From: Rhynchopus sp. YZ270_cl-10
Taxonomy: Eukaryota > Euglenozoa > Diplonemea > Diplonemida > Diplonemidae
Assembly: GCA_964035575.1 (NCBI GenBank)
Contig: OZ037833.1
Location: forward strand, 1,302,001-1,366,000
Direction of reading: 5' to 3'
DNA: 64,000 nucleotides
In this document: positions 51,270 to 62,053 of the stretch, in pieces
Layout: the number at the start of each line of letters is the position of its first letter
Numbering within the stretch: position 1 is the stretch's first letter
Position numbers and translations under genes: made by a program
The notes under the pieces: generated by a model
What the model was told of the DNA's origin: nothing
Seen by the model: only the letters and a program-made list of their open reading frames with translations
Database searches by the model: none

Positions 51270-51668
51270 ATGCTGTACGCAGAGTATTCATCGGGTATTA
51301 CAGATTGTTGTGGTGATTTTTCGATTTTTTGTTTGACCTGCTTTTGCTGTCCTGTGCAGAACGCGTTGACGAAGGCGCGTCTGGACGACCGTGCCTGCAC
51401 CTGCTGCGACTGTCTGCACACTGTGGTGCCGTTCCCGCTCATCTGCCCTTTCCCGCTTTGTGTTGCGTACGCAAACCGGCAGCAGTTGCGTGCGAAGTAC
51501 GGCTTCATCCATACACCCTGTACAGACGCCATTGCCACATTCCTCTGCCATCCCTGCCTGATCATGCAGGATGCACGTGAAATCAAAGTACGCGAGTTGC
51601 ACGCAAACCGCAAACACCCAAAAGCGCATGACTCAGACAACTCCGACAGCGACTCCTACATGCGGTAG
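51270..51668 (+). CDS. PLAC8 (Cys-rich) family protein
   Basis: 132 residues. YSSGITDCCGDFSIFCLTC matches the family's W-TGL-DC...D...C...CP start; the middle is hydrophobic (TVVPFPLICPFPLCVAYANR), and the end has RQQLRAKYGF with CTDAIATFLCHPCLIMQDAREI, equivalent to the family's R-x-x-R-x-KY...C...C--C-LxQ-xREL. PLAC8/FCR/cadmium-resistance proteins are small membrane proteins linked to metal tolerance and cell-size control. The C-terminal tail is Asp/Ser rich. An AG lies immediately before the ATG (GGCAGG), so the coding sequence may begin right at the SL acceptor or this may be a second exon. The first 26 codons are more AT-rich than the rest. Confidence 0.75.
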   Translation: MLYAEYSSGITDCCGDFSIFCLTCFCCPVQNALTKARLDDRACTCCDCLHTVVPFPLICPFPLCVAYANRQQLRAKYGFIHTPCTDAIATFLCHPCLIMQDAREIKVRELHANRKHPKAHDSDNSDSDSYMR

Positions 51669-51810
51669 AAGAAGAAGGGAATAAGGGCGAATTCCTGATA
51701 AAAAAAAGGCCAATCCATGATTGAGTAGTCAAGACCCTCTTTACCCACGAAGGCGTCGTTAGGTGATTGCCAACAGCAAAGGTGTCCAGACTCTCCTAAC
51801 CTCCCCTGCC

Positions 51811-51951
51811 ATGAGCAACGAGGTGTGTGATGTCCAGGACCACAGCACGCTCTTAGGTGGCATAGAGAGCACCTCTTTGGCCGATGGTTCGCTACAGCAA
51901 ACTACAGTACAGCAAAACGTAGATGCGTGGGTGAGTGGAAAAAAACCCTAA
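51811..51951 (+). CDS. Short ORF, doubtful
   Basis: 46 residues from MSNEVCDVQDHSTLLGG, Gln/Ser rich, after a CCCCTGCC stretch. Composition is coding-like and the ORF ends at a TGGGTGAGTGG donor-like site region, so it might be a leader exon. No independent support. Confidence 0.2.
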   Translation: MSNEVCDVQDHSTLLGGIESTSLADGSLQQTTVQQNVDAWVSGKKP

Positions 51952-52285
51952 TTCGACAAAAGGTGGGTTTTTTTTTGGTCGGGTGTTTGCTCCCATGCTG
52001 TATTGTGCTGCATCCCTTTGTACTGCAGATAGAGAAGCATGTTATGCTGTTCATGGGTAAGCGCTGGTGTTAAATGCAAGACCCCTTCGTGGGGGGGCGG
52101 GGTGGGGTGACCTTTTTTTTTTCCCATTGTCCCTGTGTTTCCACACAAAACAGCGGAGCTTTTTATTGAGGCATATGACTGAATTCGTGCTGACACCTTT
52201 TGCATACATGCTTGAGTTTCTACACTACGAACACCCTACCACCCACCAGACACAACACCCCGCCCCACCCCACCCCTCTACTAAA

Positions 52286-54184
52286 ATGGCGGTGCCCGGG
52301 TGGCAGGTGGACACTGCTACAGATCGGATGGGCGGTTCTCATGAGGAAGAGAGTTGGGGCTTTGTGATGAAGGAGGCGGACCGTGCAGACCGTGTGGCAC
52401 GTGAGGCAGCGATGCGTGAGTGGGAAGCGGAGCAGGCGCGCAAGAGGGAGGCGTTGTGGGCTGACGAGCAGGCACGGCTAGAGGAGGAGCACCGACAGCG
52501 GCTCGCAGAACAGGAGGCAGAACGGCAGCGATTCGAGGATGAGGTGCGCAGGAAGGAGGAGGAGGTGCTGAAGGGGCAGGAGCTGCGCCAGGACCTCTAC
52601 GAAATAGAACGCAAGAAGCGTGAAGACGAGGTCAAGCAGATGATCGCCGACGACCGTGCCAGCAAACAGGTAAACGGCGACCACAGGCTTGCCCAGTGGT
52701 ATGCGCACCGCGACTCCCGCATGCGTACCGAACAGCAGAAGACACAGCAACCCCTCGCAAGCCTTGCGGATGACAGAGAGGCGCTAGGGTTTCGCTCGCC
52801 TACAGAGCTGTACGGGGCAGAGCCCTTTGCGCACGGCACACCCGCTCCGAGGCATGACGTGCGCACTGCGATGCAGCAGCAGGAGGAGGGGCTCATCCCA
52901 GCTCACCTCTGGAGCGCAGATGAGTTGGTTGGCAGGCCAGGTGTGGTGCAGCCGGATGCAGTCATGCGCGAGCCTGCACTGCCGCCACGTAGCGTTGTGG
53001 CTGCAACACTGCCTGCAGGGGCAGCAGAGGCGGCGGGGTACCCGACACGTGACGCAGCGAAGTGGGGTGCCCGCATGCACCTGAAGTACGCAGACCCAGC
53101 AGTGCCCGCAGCAACGCCCACAACAGAGGAGCCGCCCACACCAGCAGACCGCACGGTGCAACGCTTTGGCGACTGGGAACAGCAGATGAAGGAGCGCCTC
53201 GGGAAGAGGAGGGAGCGGCAGCCACGCACGACAGACCAGCTTCTGCGGCAGCACTACAACAGGGTGCTTGCACCCGAGAGGCACGGTGCAGGCAACGCAC
53301 ACTTGCCGACAGCGGAGGACAGAGCCACGGCCAAGACGCTCACCCACTTCCACGACAACGTCTGGGAGCGGCGCACCGGGGCCAGCGCGTTGGAACGTCT
53401 GCTTCGTTCTCGCCAGGTGCCCCCATCTGCGCTGCCCCAGGACAGCGCACTGCACACCTTCTCGCAGCACGCCGACACACACCCGGCATTGGAGGGGGCC
53501 GCCGGGCGCACACCACAAGCATTGGTTGTCAGCACCGCTGCGTTCCCCGACCTGAACGGGACGTACACCCTTCAGCCACACACTGTGTTCTCGACGTGGG
53601 AGAAGGGGGCACATCGGATTTGTGTGAGCCATGGGGCGTGGGTCATTGGGCATGCCACGGAGGACCACTTGAGTGAAGGGGGTGCACCGGTGCGTTCGAG
53701 CAGTGACGACCAGTGTGCGATGCCGCATGAGGTGGAGCGGTGGGAGTGGCGTGCCACGTCGACAACACCTTACGCGCCTGCAGACGCGGAGCATGCGATC
53801 ACGGTCACATTACCTGAAGAAGGTGAGGGTGATGGTGCAGAAGGCGAAGTCGACCCCACTGCAGCACCCCCAGACACAACACCAGCAGAGACCACTGCAG
53901 ACCCCACCGCTGCGTCGCCTGAAGCACAACCCGACGCTGTGGTCAGCCCAGAGCCAGGCACAGAAGGTGCTGCTCCACAGCCAGAAAGTGCAGCCAGTCC
54001 CCAACAGCCCCCCATAGTGACCAGGACAGACGCAGCGCTTGCCTCCGGTGAGTGGCGGGCAAAGCTGGACCCAAAGACACAGCGCACCTACTACATCAAC
54101 AAGGTCACGAAAAAAACCTGCTGGAACCTCGAGAAGGAGCTGGAGAAGCAGGGGGTGCCCCTCCCCGTACTCCCGACAGCGTAG
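52286..54184 (+). CDS. Coiled-coil protein with C-terminal WW domain
   Basis: 632 residues, one exon. The start at MAVPGWQVDTATD is the first Met in the GC-rich part; the in-frame upstream Met lies in non-coding-like sequence. Residues about 35-135 form a charged Glu/Arg/Gln coiled coil (EAEQARKREALWADEQARLE). The middle is low-complexity Ala/Pro. A compact module, FPDLNGTYTLQPHTVFSTWE, ending with SHGAWVIG (about residues 410-500) resembles the N-G-x-Y beta module frequent in protist proteins. After an acidic Pro/Thr/Ala linker comes a WW domain, GEWRAKLDPKTQRTYYINKV...CW (about 590-620). Its second Trp is present (KTCWNLEKEL) with Asn, so ligand binding may be atypical. Likely a cytoskeletal or flagellar scaffold; this is inference. 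Confidence 0.8.
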   Translation: MAVPGWQVDTATDRMGGSHEEESWGFVMKEADRADRVAREAAMREWEAEQARKREALWADEQARLEEEHRQRLAEQEAERQRFEDEVRRKEEEVLKGQELRQDLYEIERKKREDEVKQMIADDRASKQVNGDHRLAQWYAHRDSRMRTEQQKTQQPLASLADDREALGFRSPTELYGAEPFAHGTPAPRHDVRTAMQQQEEGLIPAHLWSADELVGRPGVVQPDAVMREPALPPRSVVAATLPAGAAEAAGYPTRDAAKWGARMHLKYADPAVPAATPTTEEPPTPADRTVQRFGDWEQQMKERLGKRRERQPRTTDQLLRQHYNRVLAPERHGAGNAHLPTAEDRATAKTLTHFHDNVWERRTGASALERLLRSRQVPPSALPQDSALHTFSQHADTHPALEGAAGRTPQALVVSTAAFPDLNGTYTLQPHTVFSTWEKGAHRICVSHGAWVIGHATEDHLSEGGAPVRSSSDDQCAMPHEVERWEWRATSTTPYAPADAEHAITVTLPEEGEGDGAEGEVDPTAAPPDTTPAETTADPTAASPEAQPDAVVSPEPGTEGAAPQPESAASPQQPPIVTRTDAALASGEWRAKLDPKTQRTYYINKVTKKTCWNLEKELEKQGVPLPVLPTA

Positions 54185-55177
54185 GGGCACGCAACCTACG
54201 CAACCCACACCCCACAACACACCCTACCCCATTATAGACCTGACCCAGTGTAGAAAAGAACAGAACCCACCCTTCTGCTTTTTTTGCTATGTTCTGCTGT
54301 GTTCTCATTCCCTCCATGAGGCTGAGTTGTGGTTCCTCATCTAGGAACTCCTTCAGCTCCTTGTTGCAGAGTGGAACTGGGGGCGGTGGGATTGGCTTTG
54401 TTCGTGTGTTCGTTGTCTTTCCAGCTCCGCTTGGCAAGTCTACTGATGATCCTGGAAGCAGCCATTTTTTTGGGATAAGGGGAAGTGGCCTCAGAACAGA
54501 TTTCCGGGAGCCTCTCTCCGTTGCCCCCATCATCTTTGGTGGGCACACCACCATTCGTCATCTTTGATGTAATTAAACATCCCCAGAGTGAACTCGTCAA
54601 GTTCAACGATTTTTCTGGGCCCACCAAGCCTTGAAGTTCTGTCATCAGCAGGTCCCTTCTGGAGAGTATAAGGCCCTGTTCTTCATTTTTTTTTTTTTTG
54701 CGTTCTTCTGAATCATAGTCTCCTTTGCGCTCATCTCCATCTCACCAAAGGTGAACTTGTGAATGCTGTCGTGCAGGTTGCGCAGCCTCTCTACTTCTTC
54801 TGGATGTTCATCCATGGTTGCAAGCCTCCCCCCATTTCTGCGAACTTTGGTTCTTCCCTGCTTCGTTTTTGTGAGTGTTCTGCCAAGATTGTTCTGCCTC
54901 TCTCTTTCTTTTGCAAACTCCTCACAGTGGCAGTCAACACCTCACCATTTTTCTCTCTTCGGAGAACGAGATACTCTCTGTACATTGCCTGTCCTCCAGG
55001 CATCCGTTGGCCTCTCGGCCCTGAGCAGTGTTACGAATGGCGTCCTTCAGTGCGTTATTTATTTGTTTCGGCGAACGGTGATGTGCTTGCACTTTCAACT
55101 TCTCTTTGTTTTGTTTTGTGTTTTTGTTTTGTCACATCACTGCAGGGTGGAGTGGGCAAAGCTATAGCTTGTTAACA
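54185..55177 (-). pseudogene. Region with decayed coding traces on the minus strand
   Basis: Between the WW gene and the ankyrin gene, minus-strand pieces such as LCNKELKEFLDEEPQLSLME, EEVERLRNLHDSIHKFTFGE and GREANGCLEDRQCTESISFS look protein-coding but lie in different frames. Codon use is more AT-rich than in the intact genes. The family was not recognised; it might be a relic of a host gene or of an element. The 5' region of the next gene (pyrimidine tract, ACTGCAG acceptor near 55144) occupies the right end. Confidence 0.3.
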
Positions 55178-55702
55178 ATGCTGCGGTCCATGCTGTGCTT
55201 CTGTATGGTGAGCGCTGCCGTCTCCAATGGTCTAGAGGAGGACCCGCTGTTTGCGGGACTTCCGGCAGGCGATATCGCGCTGATGCTTGCTGCGGGCGAG
55301 GGGGACGTGGCGAAGGTGCGTGAGGTGATGGAGGGGGGCGCAGATGTGAATGCACAGAACGCTGCTGGAGAGAGCGTCCTGCATGTGTCGGGCATTAAGG
55401 GCGACGTGGATGTGTTGCACCTCCTCCTTACGGGGGGTGCGGATGCGAATGTACACACAACTGCACCCAAGAGCCTTGACATGACACCCCTGCATTGGTA
55501 CGTCTACCACACACACGTTGCAGGTGTGCGTGTCCTCCTCGAAGAAGGTGGCGCCGACGTTAACGCCGTGTGCTTCGACGAGCAGCGCACCCACATGACA
55601 GCGCTCGACATCGCCATCTCGAAGATAGCTAACCCCGAGCTCGAGGCACTCCTTAAAGAGTTTGGCGGGCAGGTGTACGTCGAGCTTTCGAAGGAGCTGT
55701 AG
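55178..55702 (+). CDS. Secreted or membrane-targeted ankyrin-repeat protein
   Basis: 174 residues. The start at MLRSMLCFCMVSAAVSNG places a signal-peptide-like segment first and lies about 34 nt after a CACTGCAG acceptor. Ankyrin repeats follow: IALMLAAGEGDVAKVREVME (GADVNAQN), SVLHVSGIKGDVDVLHLLLT (GADANVHT), TPLHWYVYHTHVAGVRVLLE (GADVNAVC), and MTALDIAISKIANPELEALL. Ankyrin repeats mediate protein binding. An ankyrin domain behind a signal peptide is uncommon, and the hydrophobic N-terminus could instead be a cryptic signal. No enzyme domain. Confidence 0.8.
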   Translation: MLRSMLCFCMVSAAVSNGLEEDPLFAGLPAGDIALMLAAGEGDVAKVREVMEGGADVNAQNAAGESVLHVSGIKGDVDVLHLLLTGGADANVHTTAPKSLDMTPLHWYVYHTHVAGVRVLLEEGGADVNAVCFDEQRTHMTALDIAISKIANPELEALLKEFGGQVYVELSKEL

Positions 55703-56150
55703 ATGAACCACATGTGTGCAGATGTTAAAGGTCGAAGGCTCTCCTGACGAGGGCTTTTTTAAGGGGTCCCCTCTAGTGAGATCTTGAAGACTGAGGATGA
55801 AGAAGCGTTTCCGCTCATGAGGAGGTCACACAGAGAACCCTATTTGGAGGCGAAAATCTGGACACGGACTCCCAGGTTTCGCAAAAGGATGGAGGGGGAA
55901 AAATGTACTGAAAAAAAAAGGGGTGTTGTTGAGGTGCACAGAGGTGTGGAATGCGAGAAAAATAAATCGCAGGAAGTGCCACTATGAGGGGAGGCCACCC
56001 TGCTGTAGGTTTACCAAGAACGAGACAAAAGACGAAATATTTAAAAGCACTCCCACTTCCCCACTCACCCTCCCCATCTCAAATTCTGACCATTTTTTAG
56101 CTTTTTGAGACTCTCACCACCACACCACACCACACCACCTCAGCACACAA
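55703..56150. other. Intergenic, no gene
   Basis: Purine-rich central part (55780-55980) of unknown nature. CACC-rich sequence precedes the next ATG, and the SL acceptor may be TTTTTTAG at 56092-56099 or CCTCAG near 56139. Confidence 0.4.
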
Positions 56151-57839
56151 ATGCGTCGTGCAGTCACATGGGCGGCACTCCGGCCAGTGCCGTGCAGTGT
56201 GTCCACAGTGCGACGCAATGTGCCGCAGTGCGTCCCTCTGCTGCGTGCACGACGGTGGCGCTCGCACGACGTGAAGCCGACCACCACCACCACCACCACC
56301 TCCATCGCACCCGACACACCAACTGCGACACTGAAGGCACCAAGCAGGAAGGTCTCGAGTGTGGCCGAAGCCCCTCTCCCGTCTGCAGCTACCCCCGAGC
56401 CCACCCCCGAGGTGATGCATACAGACACTGCAGAGGCTGAGGCTGCAGGCACACCCATGCGGAAGATGACAAAGGCCATCGCGATCCTGACAGGGTCGCA
56501 GTTTCTCTCGAATGCGGGCTTTGCGTTGATGATCCCTGTGCTGCCGCAGTTTGCGAGTGAGATAGGTTTGGGTGCGACTGGTGTGGGTGCGATCCTGAGT
56601 GCACCTGCCCTGGCGCGTGTCGTCATGAACATCCCCCTCGGCAAGGCCGCAGACGTGTACGGGCGCAAGCCACTCCTCCTCTGCGGGTCGCTTCTCGGGT
56701 CCGCAGGTGCCATCCTCACCGCCCACGCCTTCTCCCTCGCGACTGTGCTTCCCGCACGCATCCTCACAGGTGCAGGGTCTGCTGCACTCATGACAGGAGC
56801 GTCCGCGTACATGGCAGACGTGACTGCAAAGGTGCCACACCAACGCGCGAAGGTCATGGGGGTCCAGCACACAGTATGTCTTATCAGCATTGTTTAGAGG
56901 CGTGTTTATAGCATTTGTGAAGGTTTTGGGGTTTTAAGGTGTCAGTATTGTTAGTATTTTTCTTAGATGGCTGAGGGTGAGGGGCTTAGGTCCGTCTTAT
57001 GAACTTTTCTCTTTTATTTTTCTTTGCTATTGTGCTCAATTACTTTGGAACTCTTGTCGATTCACCCCGTTTTGCAGATTGTAGCTGCGTCGTACGTGGC
57101 GGGGCCTGCTATTGGCGGTCTGCTTGCAGAGGCGTACGGTGTGCGCACTGCGTTCCTCGTGGTGGGGTGTGCGCTGGCCGCGTCGAGCTGTGCGTACTCG
57201 TTCCTGGAGGAGTCGAACCCGAAGACAGAAAAGCCGGCCAACGTGAAGGTGCCGGGTGCGTGGAAGATCCTGCAGGACAGCAAGGAGACACAGGGCGTGG
57301 CGGTCATGACAGGCGCGCTCTTCCTGGGCTACACCGCACTGCACTGTGTGCTGCCGCTGCACGCGGCTGCAACGCTAGGTGCCAGCACGGGGCAGGTAGG
57401 CATGCTGTTCTCTGCCGGCTCGCTAGCAGGGATGATCGGTGCGCCTACAGGGGGCTACATCGCAGACAGGTTTGGACGTGGTGTCGCAGTCGTGCCTGCT
57501 GCGGCGTTGTGCGCAACAGCGGCTGTCGCGCTTGCAAACGCAACGACGTACCCACTGTTCTTTGCGTCCATCGTAGCATGGGGCTTCGGCTCCTCTGTCA
57601 TGAACCCTGGGCTGACAGCGCTTGCAGCAGACGCAGCTCCGGCACACCTGCGTGGCGAGTCGCTTGCGATCCCACGGCAGGCAGGCGACATCGCGTTTCT
57701 GCTGGGGCCCATCTCCCTCGGCATCCTCGCAGACCTGTTCTCATGTGGCTTTGCACTCATGGTCACGTGCTTCTTCTACCTCGCTGCCGCCTTGTTCTTC
57801 GTGTGGAGGACACGTGGGTCTTCGTTGACGGGACTGTAG
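56151..57839 (+). CDS. Major facilitator superfamily transporter (2 exons), probably organellar
   Basis: Exons 56151-56873 and 57078-57839, joined in phase 0 (...GVQHT IVAASYV...), giving 494 residues. The donor is GTATGT and the acceptor TTTTGCAG. Residues 1-40 are Arg-rich and lack acidic residues (MRRAVTWAALRPVPC...RRWRSH), like a mitochondrial presequence. A Thr/Pro/Ala linker follows, then a 12-TM MFS fold: QFLSNAGFALMIPVLPQFA (TM1), the A-motif-like GKAADVYGRKPLLL between TM2 and TM3, RILTGAGSAALMTGASAYMA (TM4-5) and, in the second half, GGYIADRFGR, the repeat of motif A. This resembles drug:H+ antiporter 1 and monoamine-type exporters. Substrate unknown. The 204 bp intron includes an AGGGGCTTAGGTCCGTC dispersed module. 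Confidence 0.85.
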
Positions 57840-59058
57840 CCTGATGGTTATCCGTTTTTTCTCTACAAAAACCTGTTCAGTTTTTGTTAGGTGTTATATA
57901 TTTGCAAGGGGGGTTTTTTATCACTCATGTCGGACTTTAAACTGCTCTTTTCAAAGTTCTTTTTGGATTATCTTGATCGGGGTGTACTTCTCTGCCTGTG
58001 TCGCTTGTGGACCAACACATCAAAAGGATTTGTCCCTTGGCTAACTGTGATGTATGGAGCGCATGGCAAAGGGTTGAGGTACACCTGCAGAGCAACGCAG
58101 AACGGGATTCCGTAGTCAAAGCTCGAAACTGGGGGAAGTGTTCTCAGACAAAGACCGCGCCTAGCGTCGCAATGGTTCATTTGTCCCGTCACGTTGTGTG
58201 TGAGCCCGTAAACCCCCGTTTTTGTGTCGTTTGCAACACCATTCAAACTAAAATAGTGGAGCTGTCTCTCATCTCTTCACTCCTTGGGATGAGGTGTGAT
58301 GTCTGTAAGCTTCCCTGTTCGTAGGATGGACAGAAAAACAAGCAGTATGAAAAGTGGATCATCCTCGGGTGGCTACACTAATACAAGAAAAAATCAAAAC
58401 ACCCATCTAGCTACTTCTGCCCTGACCTTACCCCTTACCCCCTTACTCTGTTTCCTTTTTTAAAAGATGTGTGCACGTGAGGCATTCGTCTTCCCCCCTT
58501 TTTATTATGGTTAGTTCCATCCTTTAGTTACTCTTCTTTCCCTTCTCACTTGAAGTGGCTGCAACGAGCTCCAGCAGTTCTTTGGTTCCTTTGAAGGCAT
58601 GTGGGCAGTTCCTGAGAGGAACAGTGTTCAAAATGTCTGTACCCAATGGGAGACCCGTTCTATTATTTTTCTCTTTTTTCATCTCCAAGTATGCCTTTCA
58701 TGTTTCTTTCTGCTGACTTCCTTAAGAAACGCAGTCAAATTGTATGAGTTGTGTTGCAATCATTGGTGTGTGTGCCATGTGCTAAGTCAGTGTGAACATG
58801 TCTGTGTTGTCTAATGCCAGTGATCTGGTAAAGAAGCTACAATGCAAGAGAGACGTGTCCATGGGGTTACCTTTTAAAGGATGTCCCATGAAGCACATTG
58901 ATCCCAAGTTTTTTTCCCCTTTATGCATCAGCCTTGTCAAAGCCCCTCCTGCCCTCCTTTCAATTTATTTTAAACTTCTCTTCTCACACAAACCTTCCGC
59001 CCTGTCTCAAGCTCTTTTTCAGACCCTTTTCAATTCTTGCCTTTTTTTTTCTTCCACA
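57840..59058. other. Intergenic, no gene
   Basis: Includes a diverged retroposon fragment (GGTGGCTACACTAATACAAG at 58367-58386) and a GTGCACGTGAGGCATTCG module near 58470. TTTTTCAG at 59015-59022 is a probable SL acceptor, about 36 nt before the next ATG. Confidence 0.5.
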
Positions 59059-60738
59059 ATGAAAGTATCACTATTTCTCGCAGCTGCATGCGCCACTGCA
59101 GCAGCTGTGCCAGAGCTGCCGGTGTGGACGAGGTGGTGCGACAGCAACCTTAACAGTACCGACACGAGATGCAAAGACGACGGCGATGCCGGCGGCATGT
59201 GCAGTGCAGCAGACCTGATCTGTGTATGCTCCGAGGGCTACGGCCCGCTGTACGTAGACGGGGAGTGGAAGTACTTCGGATGCTACGAAGAGCTGCGCGA
59301 GGCATACATCTCACTCACCTTCGCCAGCGGGAGCTGCGAGACCGACGGCACACTCCCACCAAACGTGCGCAGCGGTGTCGTGGATGCAGTCCAAACAGCA
59401 CTCCCGAAGAGCGTCGTGACGTCGCTCTCGCATGTGTGCAACGACATCACCATCTTTATGACCGTCGACGTACCCGCACTCAAGGCAGCCAGCGTCACCA
59501 GCGCGCTCTCAAGCGGCATCCACGCTGCGCTCAGCACTGCGGCCAAGGCAGAACTAGGCGACACCGCACCCGTTGTGGACGCTGTCGTCGGCCCCTCGAT
59601 GCTGCCGCCGTCCCCTGCAGTGTACGGGAGCACGAACGCACCGCCCACCCTCACACCGCGTCTGTCAGAAGGGCCCGCCACCTGCCACAGCATCCCTACG
59701 GGCGACACGCTTGTTGCGTTCACGGTTGATATATCTGGTGAGTCGCACTGCAGTGCCGTGCGTTGTGCGCAGAGCTATGGGCTTGAGATGCGTGGCGAGG
59801 GGTCGAACATGACTGGCTTCGTCTGCGCACAGACATCGTCGCACACTACGTGCCTTGTGAGCGGCGACTGTACCGCAAACACGCTCAAGACGGCGTGCCA
59901 GAACGAGGTCTGTGTCGAGCCTGCTGCCCCGTCCAAGAACACCTCGCTCGCAGCACGCCCCACTTCGGTGGTGGAGAACGCGTGCCTTACCGACAGCGAC
60001 TGCGGCGTCGGCGGCACGTGCAACACGACACGCGAAGTGCAGGGCAACTACTGCATCTGCGGCGAAGGCTACGAGGTTTCGTCTGCATCGCTCGCAGTCT
60101 GTGTGGTGACAGGGTCCACGTCTGTGCAGCTTACGTACAACATCGACTTCCCGAACGGACCGTGCAGCACCTGGGATAAGTTGAACGTGAAGCAACAAAT
60201 GCGCGAGGTCATCGAAGAGTCCCTTGGACCACTTGCGTTGATGAAGGGTGCATGCGGCTCTGTGTCGGTGATGGGGAGCGCTCATGTGACCAGAGAGAAC
60301 GCAGAGAAGATTGCCTCCGGAGAGATCAGTGTTGTGGCAGTGGTGAACAAGAACATTGCGGACAAGGGCTCAGCGGACTTGTCGGACCTTGGTGAAGCTA
60401 CCCGTGCAGAGGTGGGGAACGGTGCTTCGTGTGTGTCTGAGGGTGCGGTGCTGGCCATCCCCGACATCCACGACAGGTGCCAGGCTGTTCAGTGTGAGTC
60501 TACGCACACTCTTGTGAAGGAAGAGGAGCTGTTCTCCTGCTCTGCACTGACTGCAGAGGTTCCTTCCTCCGACGACGACGATCTGACTAGTGTTGAGAGG
60601 GGGCTGATCGGGATCGGAGTCGTCTCAGGGGTCTTCCTGATTGGTATCATCATCATCGCCGTCAAGTTCTGCAGCTGCGGCAGCAAGGACAGCAGTTCTA
60701 GCAAAGAGACTACGAACGAGCCCACAGAAAACGCATAG
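59059..60738 (+). CDS. Type I membrane protein with two tandem Cys-module/ectodomain units
   Basis: 559 residues. The start MKVSLFLAAACATAAA lies just after an SL acceptor; earlier in-frame Mets fall upstream of it. Unit 1: a cysteine module WCDSNLNSTDTRC...CSAADLICVC with GYGPLYV; an alpha/beta region (YISLTFASGSCETDG...VVTSLSHVCNDITIFMTVDV); and the motif HCSAVRCAQSYGLE. A spacer with CLVSGDC and CQNEVC follows. Unit 2: CLTDSDCGVGGTC...YCICGEGY; QLTYNIDFPNGPC...KGACGSVSVMGSA; RCQAVQCESTHTL. A TM helix lies at about 514-537, then CSCGSKDSSSSKE and a short tail. Each unit resembles the ectodomains at 14555 and 21037. The alpha/beta part looks SEA-like (N-terminal strand, long helix, strands) but this is inference. 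Probably a surface receptor; ligand unknown. Confidence 0.82.
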   Translation: MKVSLFLAAACATAAAVPELPVWTRWCDSNLNSTDTRCKDDGDAGGMCSAADLICVCSEGYGPLYVDGEWKYFGCYEELREAYISLTFASGSCETDGTLPPNVRSGVVDAVQTALPKSVVTSLSHVCNDITIFMTVDVPALKAASVTSALSSGIHAALSTAAKAELGDTAPVVDAVVGPSMLPPSPAVYGSTNAPPTLTPRLSEGPATCHSIPTGDTLVAFTVDISGESHCSAVRCAQSYGLEMRGEGSNMTGFVCAQTSSHTTCLVSGDCTANTLKTACQNEVCVEPAAPSKNTSLAARPTSVVENACLTDSDCGVGGTCNTTREVQGNYCICGEGYEVSSASLAVCVVTGSTSVQLTYNIDFPNGPCSTWDKLNVKQQMREVIEESLGPLALMKGACGSVSVMGSAHVTRENAEKIASGEISVVAVVNKNIADKGSADLSDLGEATRAEVGNGASCVSEGAVLAIPDIHDRCQAVQCESTHTLVKEEELFSCSALTAEVPSSDDDDLTSVERGLIGIGVVSGVFLIGIIIIAVKFCSCGSKDSSSSKETTNEPTENA

Positions 60739-61158
60739 CCGGTGCTGACGGTTGCTCCCAAGGGTCCTACACGAGGCCAGTCAACCGGGGGGGGAAAACA
60801 CAGCCTCTCCACTGCAATACAAAAGAAAAACAACAACACAAAAAACAAAAAACAAAAAACACAAATAATAAAGTTGGGTCTATGATCGTCTCCGTGAGAC
60901 ACAACAGGCTGTGAGAGCCTGTGAGACCTTGTGAGAGTCTGTCAGACGCTGAGAGCTAGTGAAAAAATCTCTTCCCGTTCATAGAGGCCCAAAAGTGCTC
61001 GCATCTTCGGGAAATTCAAATCAAGAATTGAAAGAAAAAAAAGTACGAAAAAAACAAAAGCAAAAATAAATGAGGCAACGCTTGAATACAGGTGGGTGGA
61101 ACCTACCTGTTCCAACAATCTATTGAAAAAAATAAAATAAAAAAAAAAAATAAAATAA
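60739..61158. other. Intergenic, no gene
   Basis: A short GTGAGA-word repeat at about 60890-60950 (CTGTGAGAGCCTGTGAGACC). A family A retroposon tail at about 61090-61160. Confidence 0.5.
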
Positions 61159-61166
61159 AATGGACA

Positions 61167-62045
61167 CAGGGCTCGCGCTAAAGTCCATCCCTCATCCCGG
61201 GATTTTTGGGGGTTTTGGTAGGAACGTTTTTTTTTTGCAGTACGGGGATTTCATTAAGAAACCAGAAGTTCTAATATTGTTGAGTAAGACCACCACATAG
61301 TGGACTTGCATGTACATGTGACCCCGCCGTGGAACGCAATTGGCTCGGAAAGTCAAAAGAAAGAGGAGAAAAAAGAAAAGGAAAAAAAAAAAAAAAAAAA
61401 GTTGGTTACCGTGCGCCTGCGGCGCTGCCTGTTCCCTTCCAGTTTCTACAGGCAAACACTTGCCCCCTTTACCTTACACTGACGGGTTTTGACCAAAACC
61501 AAGAACTTGTCCATTTCGGCAAATTGACCCCACCACAGAACGGACGAATTCCGGAAATGCAAATGCCGGTGTTTTCGCGCATTTTCATGTTGCAAGACGT
61601 CAGGATCAGGGAGAGAAAATCTGGTTGTGGGATTTACATTGGCCCTCTTTACCCACATGGATTTTGACCAAAACCAAAAAATTGGCCATTTCGGCAAAGT
61701 GACCCCACCACAGCGCGGGCGGATTCCGGAAATTCCAATCGCGGTATGTTTTGGGGCTGAAAACCCACTGATTTTCAGGAGAAAAATTGCTTCCAAATCT
61801 CGGAATTTTCCGAATTTTCCTGAAAATGACCCTTGTTTACGAGTATGGGTTCATATTTTGCGAAAATTTGAGTCACTAAAATTTTGTCCATTTTTCCGTA
61901 TATACCCCACCACAAGCCGGGATTGGCCCGGAAATGCCACAAAACGGGGTTTCCGGGCCTCCCCAGCTAACCTTTTCAAGGAACGTTTTTCCGTACCCGA
62001 AATCCATTTTTCCCCCATTTTTTCCCATAATTAGCGCGACCACTG
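61167..62045. mobile_element. Non-autonomous hAT-like DNA transposon, copy 2 (879 bp)
   Basis: Ends CAGGGCTCGCGCTAA and TTAGCGCGACCACTG, with a perfect 8 bp duplication AATGGACA (61159-61166 and 62046-62053). Near-identical to 2939-3815 in inverted orientation. Differences are mainly homopolymer lengths. Confidence 0.9.
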
Positions 62046-62053
62046 AATGGACA

